29,840 nucleotides of DNA from a virus: the IMG/VR virus record IMGVR_UViG_3300046718_000600, positions 1 through 29,840 of that record; one strand, 5' to 3'. Shown one piece after another: positions 1 to 6,037 of this stretch. Under the pieces are notes generated by a model, which worked only from the letters and a program-made list of their open reading frames with translations, searched no databases and was not told the origin of the DNA. A program made the position numbers and the translations under genes. Position 1 is the stretch's first letter; every line of letters begins with the position of its first letter.

Positions 1-2
1 AG

Positions 3-449
3 CCGACCCGAGTCCGCGACATCCTGAACGCCTCGAAAGAGGGGCAGATGGATGACGCCTTCCTCAAGGCGCAGATGGGCAACATGCTTTGCCCGTTCAA
101 GTTCACCGTCACCGGCCTCGTGGCCGCGACGACGATCGACATCACCACGGCGGCAGTCGCTGCCGCGGCTGTTCCCGGCCCGTTCACTCCGGCGCTGACG
201 ACCCCGGACGACATCACCCGTCTTCCGGCCGCGCTCGGGCCCGGCTCGATGGCCGTCCGCGTCACCGCTGGTGCGGCGGCTGCGGGCGCCCGCCTCATGA
301 CCGATGCTGGCGGCACGGCGTCGGCCACGGTCGCCGTCCTGTCGGATGACGGCAAGAGCATCACGTTCGAGGCCACGGTCTCGGCCTTCGTCATCTACTA
401 CGTCCCTCGCTCGGCGACGGACTTGCTCGCGCTGTTCGCGGCGGACTAA
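3..449 (+). CDS. Virion-associated protein, 5' end outside window (partial)
   Basis: The reading frame is open to the left edge, so the gene probably begins upstream. An ATG at 48 follows AGAGGGG by only 3 bases, which is too close for a good ribosome site, and 13 of the 15 codons before it end in G or C, as in real coding sequence here. The visible part has a helical start (residues DDAFLKAQMGNM) and then about 115 residues rich in Ala, Thr, Val and Gly that look like a beta-sandwich, ending in DLLALFAAD. Its place before the scaffold and capsid genes fits a head-associated or decoration protein, but I do not recognise the family. Certain as a coding region, unknown in function. Confidence 0.7.
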   Translation, partial: PTRVRDILNASKEGQMDDAFLKAQMGNMLCPFKFTVTGLVAATTIDITTAAVAAAAVPGPFTPALTTPDDITRLPAALGPGSMAVRVTAGAAAAGARLMTDAGGTASATVAVLSDDGKSITFEATVSAFVIYYVPRSATDLLALFAAD

Positions 450-548
450 CGCCGGCTGGTAGTGCTTTAAACTGTGGGCACAACCCCTCGACCACAACGC
501 CTACGATGGGCGGTTAACCATCGGTGAAACCAAGGAGCGAGGAACCAC

Positions 549-1451
549 ATGGGCGACGATAGCAGCACGGATGGGAGCACCGGAACGAATGGCAGCGCCG
601 CAGCCGAGGCGCCCCCGACGCAGGTAGTCGGTGGCGGCAAGAACGTGGTGATGCCCACCTCAGCCCTCGGGCGTCTGAAGCAGGAGGCCAGGGAGCGAGG
701 CAAGAAGGAGGCGATGGCGGAGTTGGAGAAGCAGGCCAAAGCGGTTGGGTTCGAGTCGCTTCAGTCGATGTTCGCGACGACGGCGGCTCTCGTCAAGGGC
801 GGGCAGAACCATGTCAGCGCCAAGACGAACGGTGCCCAGAAGCAACCGCAGCGGCAGCAACCGCCGACCCAGCACCACCAGGAAGCCTCCGAGGAGCAGC
901 AGCCCGTACAGCAGCAGCGGCCCAACACGAACGGCAACGGCCAGAGCAATGGCAACCGTTCGTGGAAGGAGCAGCGGCGGCACGAGCAGCTTCTTGAGCG
1001 TGAGCGGAAGGCCCGTGATGAGGAGCGTCGATTCCGTCTTCAGGAGGAGAAGCGCCGCAAGCGGGCTGAGCAGCATACCGAGGCTCTGGAAGCCGAGATG
1101 TACCTGCGCGAGCAGGCCATCATGTCGGGCGTCAAGGACGTGGACTACGCGGTCACGCTTTTGCGCCGGAGCATCGAGGGCAAGACCGAGAGGGAACTCC
1201 AGTCGTACGACGAGCAGAAGTTCTTCTCGGAGTTGCGCGAAAAGCAGCCGTACCTGTTCGGGGAGATTTCGCGCCCCGCGACGACGGGGACGGGGGCTGG
1301 CAACGCACCGACGGCACCGACGCCCGGCAAGGTGACGCAGCAGGCGGCGAATAGCGCGCAGGTCGACGCGGCGAAGATGAACGACAAGGAGTACAAGGAG
1401 CACCTGCGCAAGCGGGGGCTCAACTTGGACCCCAACAGCTTCCCCGCGTAA
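549..1451 (+). CDS. Capsid scaffolding protein
   Basis: Predicted internal scaffold that directs capsid assembly and leaves or is degraded before DNA packaging. The 300 residues have no globular domain pattern: a Ser/Gly/Ala-rich disordered N-terminus (about 1-30), a charged helix (about 38-70), a Gln-rich linker (about 98-130), a Glu/Arg/Lys-rich predicted coiled coil (about 133-200), another low-complexity linker, and a basic C-terminal helix (KEYKEHLRKRG), the usual place for coat binding in scaffolds. It ends 106 bases before the major capsid gene, the normal position. The ATG at 549 follows AAGGAG. The 99-base gap upstream contains one modest stem-loop (CGATGG at 504-509 pairing with CCATCG at 518-523). 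No protease motif was seen, so a fused protease is not supported. Confidence 0.82.
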   Translation: MGDDSSTDGSTGTNGSAAAEAPPTQVVGGGKNVVMPTSALGRLKQEARERGKKEAMAELEKQAKAVGFESLQSMFATTAALVKGGQNHVSAKTNGAQKQPQRQQPPTQHHQEASEEQQPVQQQRPNTNGNGQSNGNRSWKEQRRHEQLLERERKARDEERRFRLQEEKRRKRAEQHTEALEAEMYLREQAIMSGVKDVDYAVTLLRRSIEGKTERELQSYDEQKFFSELREKQPYLFGEISRPATTGTGAGNAPTAPTPGKVTQQAANSAQVDAAKMNDKEYKEHLRKRGLNLDPNSFPA

Positions 1452-1460
1452 AGGGTTGTC

Positions 1461-1536
1461 CGGCCGCGCGTACGTACTAGTCAGTGAAGTAGTGGTGGCG
1501 TAGAGTACAACCAACCGGCTCGCTTACGCGCGGCCG
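1461..1536 (+). promoter_or_regulatory. 12-bp perfect inverted repeat before the capsid gene
   Basis: CGGCCGCGCGTA at 1461-1472 is the exact reverse complement of TACGCGCGGCCG at 1525-1536, with 52 bases between. After one mismatch, two more pairs (GT 1458-1459 with AC 1538-1539) could form. In a read-through transcript this would be a stable long-range stem ending 21 bases before the capsid start and just before the ribosome site (GAAGGGG). It could be an RNA processing or stability element, or a DNA-level operator. The function is inferred. Confidence 0.6.
1478..1506 (+). promoter_or_regulatory. Candidate sigma-70-like promoter for the capsid gene
   Basis: TAGTCA (1478-1483, 4 of 6 matches to TTGACA) lies 17 bases before TAGAGT (1501-1506). 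The same AGTCA-17-TAGRRT pattern occurs before the sheath gene. It lies in the loop of the inverted repeat, so a transcript started here would lack the left arm. Weak consensus, read by eye only. Confidence 0.25.
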
Positions 1537-1557
1537 TACAGAGAAGGGGTTGAGCCG

Positions 1558-2958
1558 ATGGCCGACTTCAGTACGATCCTCCAGTCGCCCGACATCCGGG
1601 CAATCGTCCAAGAGAACATCCTTGAGCGTGCGTTCCACGATGCGCTCTTCCCCCGCCTGCTGTTCCGCGGCGACGCGAGCCCGCAGGTGTGGCCGGCGAA
1701 CATCGGTGACACGATGGCCTTCACGGGCGTCGGCCTGATGAGCCCCACGCTCCAGCCGCTCACCCCGGGTGTCGACCCGCCTCTGGCGACGTACCAGAAG
1801 GAGCAGTGGACGGCGCAGCTTCAGCAGTACGCCTCCACCATCGACACCCACATGCCGACGAGCATCGTGGCCATCGCGAACCTGTTCCTTCGCAATGCCC
1901 ATCAGCTCGGCATGGCGTCGGGCCAGACGCTGAACCGCCTGGTCCGCAACCGCCTGTACAACGCGGCGCTGTCGGGCTCGACGGTCGCCACGGGCGCTCA
2001 GGTCGGTGTCACCTCGCTTCTGGTGGCCCGCCTCAACGGCTTCACCACCGCGCGCCGCCCGGACCTTCCGTCGGGCTCGGCGGTCCAGTTCACCACGGTG
2101 TCGGGCACCAACCCGCTCCCGGTCCTCATCGGGCCGGCGCTGGCCGCCCGCAACGTCATCGGCTTCACGTCGCTGAACCCTGGCGACACGACCGGCCCGG
2201 GCAACCTCATCCTCGACGCGGCAGTGACCGTCGCCGACCGTGATGGCGTGTTCGCGGTCGACAAGAGCTTCATCGTCAACGTCGGCGGCGCCACGACCAT
2301 CGACGGCATCACGACGGCGAACCAGCTCCGCCTGACGGACATCCGCACGGCGGTGGCCGACTTCTGGCAGAACAACGTGCCGGAGCACCCGGACGCGCGG
2401 TTCCACTGCCACCTGGACCCGACGTCGCAGGCCGAGGTCTTCAACGACCCCGAGTGGCAGCGCCTCCTGACCGCGCTGCCCGACTACTTCATGTACCAGC
2501 AGTTCGCCATCGGCCAGCTCCTCGGTTGCGCGTTCTTCCGCAACTCGGAGTGCCCGATTCCGCAGACGGTGGTCGGTGGCAACACGACCTTCGTCAGCGG
2601 CTCCCTGAGCTACTCCCTCCAGGACCCGTTCGCGGGCGAGTTGGTGAACTCCAGCGGCGTGGTCATCCACCGTCCGCTGTTCACCGCGCAGGGCGGCATC
2701 ATGGAGTATTGGCAGGACCTGTCGGGCCTCATCACCGAGGCCGGCGTCACGGGCAAGGTCGGCGAGCCGCGCATCAGCAACAACGGCATCGAGGTCTTCA
2801 CCGACCGCATCCAGCTCATCCTCCGGTCTCCGCTGAACCGCCTTCAGGACACGGTGGCGGCTTCGTGGAAGTTCATCGGCGACTGGCCGGTGCGCACCGA
2901 CGCGACCACGGGCGACGCCTCGCGCTACAAGCGTGAGATCGTCATCCAGCACGGCTGA
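1558..2958 (+). CDS. Major capsid protein
   Basis: Predicted main shell subunit of the head. The call rests on position right after the scaffold, length (466 residues, normal for an unprocessed coat protein), and a coat-like layout: a helical N-terminal arm (about 1-40) with LERAFHDALFPRLLFRG, an extended loop region (about 45-75), a long helix-rich section with LFLRNAHQLGMASGQTLNRLVRNRLYNAAL (quoted here only as a landmark: LFLRNAHQLG at about 105-114 and LVRNRLYNAAL at about 125-135), and a beta-rich C-terminal half. This agrees with an HK97-type or P22 gp5-like fold, but I cannot assign a named family by eye. The ATG at 1558 follows GAAGGGG. The gene is bracketed by a long inverted repeat upstream and a chain of stem-loops downstream, suggesting separate control of this highly needed product. 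Confidence 0.85.
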   Translation: MADFSTILQSPDIRAIVQENILERAFHDALFPRLLFRGDASPQVWPANIGDTMAFTGVGLMSPTLQPLTPGVDPPLATYQKEQWTAQLQQYASTIDTHMPTSIVAIANLFLRNAHQLGMASGQTLNRLVRNRLYNAALSGSTVATGAQVGVTSLLVARLNGFTTARRPDLPSGSAVQFTTVSGTNPLPVLIGPALAARNVIGFTSLNPGDTTGPGNLILDAAVTVADRDGVFAVDKSFIVNVGGATTIDGITTANQLRLTDIRTAVADFWQNNVPEHPDARFHCHLDPTSQAEVFNDPEWQRLLTALPDYFMYQQFAIGQLLGCAFFRNSECPIPQTVVGGNTTFVSGSLSYSLQDPFAGELVNSSGVVIHRPLFTAQGGIMEYWQDLSGLITEAGVTGKVGEPRISNNGIEVFTDRIQLILRSPLNRLQDTVAASWKFIGDWPVRTDATTGDASRYKREIVIQHG

Positions 2959-3412
2959 TTCCTTTCACAGACTCCCCCAGAGCGGTCCGCTGGGGGAGTC
3001 GATGAAGAGATGGCAGCCGCCATTCATAGCTGTGCCCCTTCGGGGGCATTCGGACCGAATCACCCCACTTCCATGGGGTCTCGCGTCCACCGACACGACC
3101 CTGGTTCTAGGACTGGGATGGAAGTCGAGTCGGCACTGTGCTCCCTTGATCGGGAGCCTTCGGAGTCTGCAAACCCTGGGCTTTGCCCATGGAACCGCCG
3201 ACTCCACTCGGGGCATCTGCTCACGCAGATTGGGTTGGTTTCGGCAACTGCACCTCACGGTGCTACATCGCCGAACTACACGTGGCCACACGTTGTTTTG
3301 GGGGACACTCCCTTACGGGTTGGGTCAAACTCGGTTCGTCCCCCTCTACTGTGCGTTGCTACGCCCCACCTTCAACGCGAGGCAGAGATGCCTCTGAACG
3401 CATAGGTGTCCG
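2959..3412 (+). ncRNA. Candidate large structured RNA (chain of stem-loops) between capsid and neck genes
   Basis: This is the only long gene-free stretch of the window and it is filled with perfect local stems. Arms and loops seen: 2970-3000 (11 bp); 3033-3048 (6 bp, closed by a C-UUCG-G tetraloop); 3048-3060 (5 bp); 3062-3079 (6 bp); 3090-3133 (5 bp outer, 4 bp inner); 3140-3157 (6 bp); 3177-3189 (5 bp); 3198-3211 (4 bp); 3215-3230 (6 bp, loop TCAC); 3240-3275 (6 bp outer stem around a 5-bp hairpin with loop TCAC); 3280-3293 (5 bp); 3300-3344 (7 bp around smaller stems); 3353-3378 (6 bp); 3379-3394 (5 bp). The sequence around loop 3068-3073, ACTTCCAT (3067-3074), is complementary over 8 bases to ATGGAAGT (3118-3125), a possible pseudoknot. 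Open frames across it lack good ribosome sites and protein-like composition. No Rfam family was recognised; strand is taken from the flanking genes. Confidence 0.6.
2970..3000 (+). terminator. Strong GC-rich stem-loop just after the capsid stop
   Basis: GACTCCCCCAG (2970-2980) pairs perfectly with CTGGGGGAGTC (2990-3000) around a 9-base loop, starting 12 bases after the capsid stop codon. There is no T run after it, so it is not a classical intrinsic terminator. A 3' stability or processing hairpin for capsid mRNA, or the first helix of the structured RNA, is as likely. Confidence 0.45.
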
Positions 3413-3742
3413 ATGGCTGACAAGGAGACGGTCAAGTTCGACCCGGTGGAAGCGGCCAAGATGAAGGCGCCTTCGACTCTGTTCGAGAAGAAGAAGCCTG
3501 AAGAGAAGCCCGCGCCGCCCCCCGCCAAGGTCGAGCTTGTCCGTCCGCCAGCGTCGGACGCCGAAGTCGAAGCGGTGCTCGGCAAGCGCAAGCGATACCG
3601 GGTGAAGGACGACGTCGCTGTTCACGTCAACGGCTGCCTCACGAATCTGATGAAGGGGCAGGTCGTTTCCGAGCAGCACTGGGGCGTCGCTGCGATTCCC
3701 CTCCTCCGGGACCAGGGTGCTGTTCTGGAGGAAATCGAGTAG
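3413..3742 (+). CDS. Small Lys/Pro-rich virion-associated protein, unknown
   Basis: 109 residues in two parts. Residues 1-45 are charged and Pro-rich with a disordered look (EKKKPEEKPAPPPAK). Residues 50-109 look folded and beta-rich (KRYRVKDDVAVHVNGCLTNL, then a short acidic tail ending EEIE). The ATG at 3413 is preceded by TAGGTG. It lies right after the structured RNA region and before the head-tail adaptor, where phages often encode a head fibre, decoration or head completion protein. I do not recognise the family. The coding call is firm because the frame is open, starts well and matches the third-position bias of its neighbours. Confidence 0.7.
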   Translation: MADKETVKFDPVEAAKMKAPSTLFEKKKPEEKPAPPPAKVELVRPPASDAEVEAVLGKRKRYRVKDDVAVHVNGCLTNLMKGQVVSEQHWGVAAIPLLRDQGAVLEEIE

Positions 3743-3764
3743 CCTCAAGAGGGGAGGACCGTTC

Positions 3765-4184
3765 ATGCCGTTGGACCAGTCAGAGCGTGAGCGCGTCCGG
3801 TACCACCTTGGCTACCTGAACGTCGCCATCGGGCCGAGCATTCAGTTCGGCCTACCCCGCCCGGTGCAGACGCTGTTCATCGTCGAGATGGCGATGGACA
3901 ACCTCATGGAGATTGCCCTCCCGCGCATCCGGCGGATGCTCCAGATTCTCGACAACATCGAGTGCCGCCTGGTCGACTCCCAGGGCCGCCTCGTCGCGTC
4001 GAAGCTCGGTGAAATCACCATCGAGCGACAGCAGATGCAAGAGCCCGACTTGCTGGAGAAGGAATACTACCGGTGGGGCGGGCGCCTCGCGGACGACCTC
4101 GGCGTTCCGTTCTACGCCTACTCGAACCGCTACAAGAGCCAGTTGACGGGTGCGACCGGGAACATCCCCGTCAGGAATGGATAG
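3765..4184 (+). CDS. Probable head-tail connector (adaptor) protein
   Basis: 139 residues, predicted mostly helical, with a conserved-looking start (ERERVRYHLGYLNV), a long amphipathic middle (ALPRIRRMLQILDNIECRLVDS in part: RRMLQILDNIECRL at about 49-62), and an ending with EYYRWGGRLADDLGVP. I chose ATG 3765 because GGGGAGGA lies 8 bases before it. The longer frame from 3717 adds an unlikely basic leader that overlaps the previous gene. A short helical protein between the capsid gene and the HK97 gp10-like gene is the usual head-tail adaptor (gp6/YqbG-type role at the portal). That role is an inference from position and helix content. Confidence 0.6.
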   Translation: MPLDQSERERVRYHLGYLNVAIGPSIQFGLPRPVQTLFIVEMAMDNLMEIALPRIRRMLQILDNIECRLVDSQGRLVASKLGEITIERQQMQEPDLLEKEYYRWGGRLADDLGVPFYAYSNRYKSQLTGATGNIPVRNG

Positions 4185-4190
4185 CCGCTC

Positions 4191-4820
4191 GTGTCTTGCG
4201 GCTGCTGTGGCTCGGCCTCCTGCGGCGGGTGCGGACCTCCGTACCACGTAGTCACCGGGGGGCTCGGCGTCCACGAGAACCCGCTCAACCGGCAGAACAT
4301 CGCCGGCGTCACCGAGTTGTGTGGTTCGCTCGCGTTCACCCTGCGCCCCGTCGTTGACATGATTCGCGACCTGTACACCACGTTCGGGCTGCGCCCGTAC
4401 AAGGTGAGCCTGGTTCGCACCTCGTGGTCAGGCGGTAGGCGCGGCCTCGGCGTGGAGCTGGTGGTGTCGTCGCGCGTCATCTTGCCGACCCCGCTCATCT
4501 CGGACATGACCAGCCTGGCGGAGATTGTCACGCCGGTCGGGCTGGACGAGTTCGGCTCGGTGCTGTTGTCCCAGGTGTCGGGCACCTTCACCGAGGACCA
4601 GCTTCGCGGGCACATCTTCGATGGCGACCCCGTCCCGTTCGACCAGCAGTTTTACTACGAGGTCGAGTTCCCGCCGGCGTGCGAGGGCGATGAGGGTGAG
4701 CGCCGCCGCTTCACCATCAAGGGTGCCCCGATGTATTTCGCTGACCGCTTCCAGTGGAACATCACGTTGGAGCGTCAGCGCAGCGACCGGACTCGCCAGG
4801 GGGTGCCTCGTGGCCCGTAA
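4191..4820 (+). CDS. Probable head-closure/neck protein with Cys-rich N-terminus
   Basis: 209 residues starting at GTG 4191, six bases after the previous stop; no other good start precedes residue 42. The first 17 residues hold five cysteines (positions 3, 5, 6, 11 and 14) among Gly and Ser, then a mainly beta protein follows. The position between the adaptor and the tail completion gene matches a stopper or neck protein (XkdH-like place in PBSX order). The Cys cluster could bind metal or form disulfides; this is inferred. The ribosome site is weak (AGGAA about 14 bases upstream), so translation may be coupled. The 3' end overlaps the next gene by 11 bases. Confidence 0.55.
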   Translation: MSCGCCGSASCGGCGPPYHVVTGGLGVHENPLNRQNIAGVTELCGSLAFTLRPVVDMIRDLYTTFGLRPYKVSLVRTSWSGGRRGLGVELVVSSRVILPTPLISDMTSLAEIVTPVGLDEFGSVLLSQVSGTFTEDQLRGHIFDGDPVPFDQQFYYEVEFPPACEGDEGERRRFTIKGAPMYFADRFQWNITLERQRSDRTRQGVPRGP

Positions 4821-5295
4821 GCTGTCGCTCAAGGACTGGACGAAGTGGGCGAAGAAGCTGCCGGCCAGCTTTGAAGGTGCTGTCGCGCGCGGCTTGGCCG
4901 TTGGCGGCCAGCGCGCGGTGCTGCTCCTTCAGACGGCGACCTCGGTGGCCGATGCGGTCGACACGGGCAACTACCGCCGCGGCTGGAAGTACGAACTGTC
5001 GGCGAAGCCGCCTGGGGTGAGGTTCTTCAACTCGACGCCGTACTCCGGCATCATCGAGGAGGGGCGCCGGCCGGGCGCCCGCCAGCCGCCGGTCAAGGCT
5101 ATCGAGCCGTGGGTGCGCCGGCGGTTGGGGGTGTCGGGAGACGAGGTCAGGAGCGTGGCGTTCGCCGTCGCGCGCGCCATCGGCATCAAGGGCACCAAGG
5201 GCAAGTTCATTCTCAAGAAGAACGAGCCTGAGATCGCTCGCATCCTCACTGCTGAGGTGGAGTTGTCGCTTCAGAAGGAGTTGGCGCGTGTCTGA
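4810..5295 (+). CDS. HK97 gp10-like tail completion protein
   Basis: 161 residues. It resembles the HK97 gp10 / XkdI-type group: an N-terminal amphipathic helix (SFEGAVARGLAVGGQRAVLL), then a beta section with TGNYRRGWKYEL, then the hallmark FFNSTPYSGIIEEGRRPG followed by Pro-rich KAIEPWVRRRLG, where family members carry a Tyr-x-x-x-hydrophobic-Glu-x-Gly patch before a basic helix. These proteins act at the head-proximal end of the tail during joining. GTG 4810 is chosen because CCAGGGGGTG lies just before it; the frame is open further upstream only as out-of-frame reading of the previous gene. It overlaps the next gene by 8 bases, which suggests coupling. Confidence 0.72.
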   Translation: MARKLSLKDWTKWAKKLPASFEGAVARGLAVGGQRAVLLLQTATSVADAVDTGNYRRGWKYELSAKPPGVRFFNSTPYSGIIEEGRRPGARQPPVKAIEPWVRRRLGVSGDEVRSVAFAVARAIGIKGTKGKFILKKNEPEIARILTAEVELSLQKELARV

Positions 5296-5998
5296 GCCAC
5301 TGCTGCCGGACTCGACGACCACCCGGCTCATCACCGAGCCCGACGAGCCGCAGCATTACACGGTGACGCAGCAGACCGACGCGCGCACCGCGCTGACGCG
5401 CGGCTTGGCCGAGTACGCCAGCACGCTCGAAATCGATGGCGCGAGCGGGCGCCAGTTCATCTTCAATCGGGCCTACCAGACGTGGGCCGAGCCCGAGGAT
5501 GAGGCGGCCTACCCGATGGCCGCCGTCTATGCGGAAACCCCGGGAGACTACGAAGCGTCCAAGCTGACGCCGGCTCTCCAGACCGCCGTCGCTGTTCAAG
5601 CGGGTGGCGACCCCATCAACACCGTCTACCTCATCCAGCCCTGCGAGTTGATGCTCGACATGGTGCTCGACATCTGGGCGACCGACCCTCTGATGCGTCA
5701 GAACCTCGTCGCCATGATGGAAGAAGCTCTCAACCCGGTGGACTGGCGATATGGCATGCTGTTGGAGCTGCCGTTCTATTTCAATGAACGGGGCACCTAC
5801 GAGATGATTCGCATGGCGTACATCGACAGTGAGGACGTCGCACAGCAGCGCGTTCGCCGCGCGCGCGTCACTGTCCGTGGCCGCGTTTCTGTTACGCGCC
5901 TCGCGAAGGCTCCGCCGGCCAATTTCCGCTCGCGCTTGGGGCCGGACTTGGCGGTTGGCGAGCAGAAGAAACCGGGAGTCATCCGAGGCAGGGGGTAG
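5288..5998 (+). CDS. Probable tail terminator protein
   Basis: 236 residues, GTG start overlapping the previous stop by 8 bases. A leader of about 30 residues is followed by an alpha/beta core: a helix (ARTALTRGLAEYASTL), central strands (YPMAAVYAE), a long helix (DPLMRQNLVAMMEEAL), strands with WRYGMLLELPFYFNERGTYEM (landmark WRYGMLLELPFYF), and a final strand with basic residues (RVRRARVTVRGRVSV). This alpha/beta layout and its position directly before the sheath match the tail terminator (XkdJ/Mu gp37-like role), which caps tube and sheath growth and joins tail to head. The family match is not certain by eye. Confidence 0.6.
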   Translation: MSEPLLPDSTTTRLITEPDEPQHYTVTQQTDARTALTRGLAEYASTLEIDGASGRQFIFNRAYQTWAEPEDEAAYPMAAVYAETPGDYEASKLTPALQTAVAVQAGGDPINTVYLIQPCELMLDMVLDIWATDPLMRQNLVAMMEEALNPVDWRYGMLLELPFYFNERGTYEMIRMAYIDSEDVAQQRVRRARVTVRGRVSVTRLAKAPPANFRSRLGPDLAVGEQKKPGVIRGRG

Positions 5999-6004
5999 TA
6001 GGAT
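5976..6004 (+). promoter_or_regulatory. Candidate promoter before the sheath gene
   Basis: GAGTCA (5976-5981) lies 17 bases before TAGGAT (5999-6004), right at the stop of the upstream gene and 34 bases before the sheath start. It shares AGTCA and the 17-base spacing with the candidate before the capsid gene. The -35 match to TTGACA is poor (3 of 6), so this rests mainly on the shared pattern. Confidence 0.22.
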
Positions 6005-6037
6005 GCCGACGCTGTCCAACGAGGGAGAGGTCTAGCC

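Noticed and set aside
1477-2952. 491-codon open frame on the minus strand opposite the capsid gene
   Set aside because: It is a mirror of the capsid coding strand: Arg, Val, Asp, His and Ala-rich, no domain pattern, as expected from strong third-position G/C bias.
2933-3405. Two overlapping + strand open frames (2933-3397 and 3010-3405) across the structured region
   Set aside because: The first begins inside the capsid gene. Neither has a convincing ribosome site. Their composition is irregular (many Pro, Ser, Arg, Trp, and no domain-like pattern) and the DNA is better explained by consecutive perfect stems.
2959-3412. Group I or group II intron, or tRNA, in the capsid-neck gap
   Set aside because: It lies between complete genes, so nothing is interrupted. 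No domain V-like helix or group I core was recognised. T-loop-like GGTTC strings (for example near 3103 and 3333) lack the rest of a tRNA.
4525-4809. Upstream extension of the HK97 gp10-like gene to 4525
   Set aside because: The extra residues are Arg/Ser-rich shadow coding of the preceding neck gene. GTG 4810 has a ribosome site and gives the normal family length.
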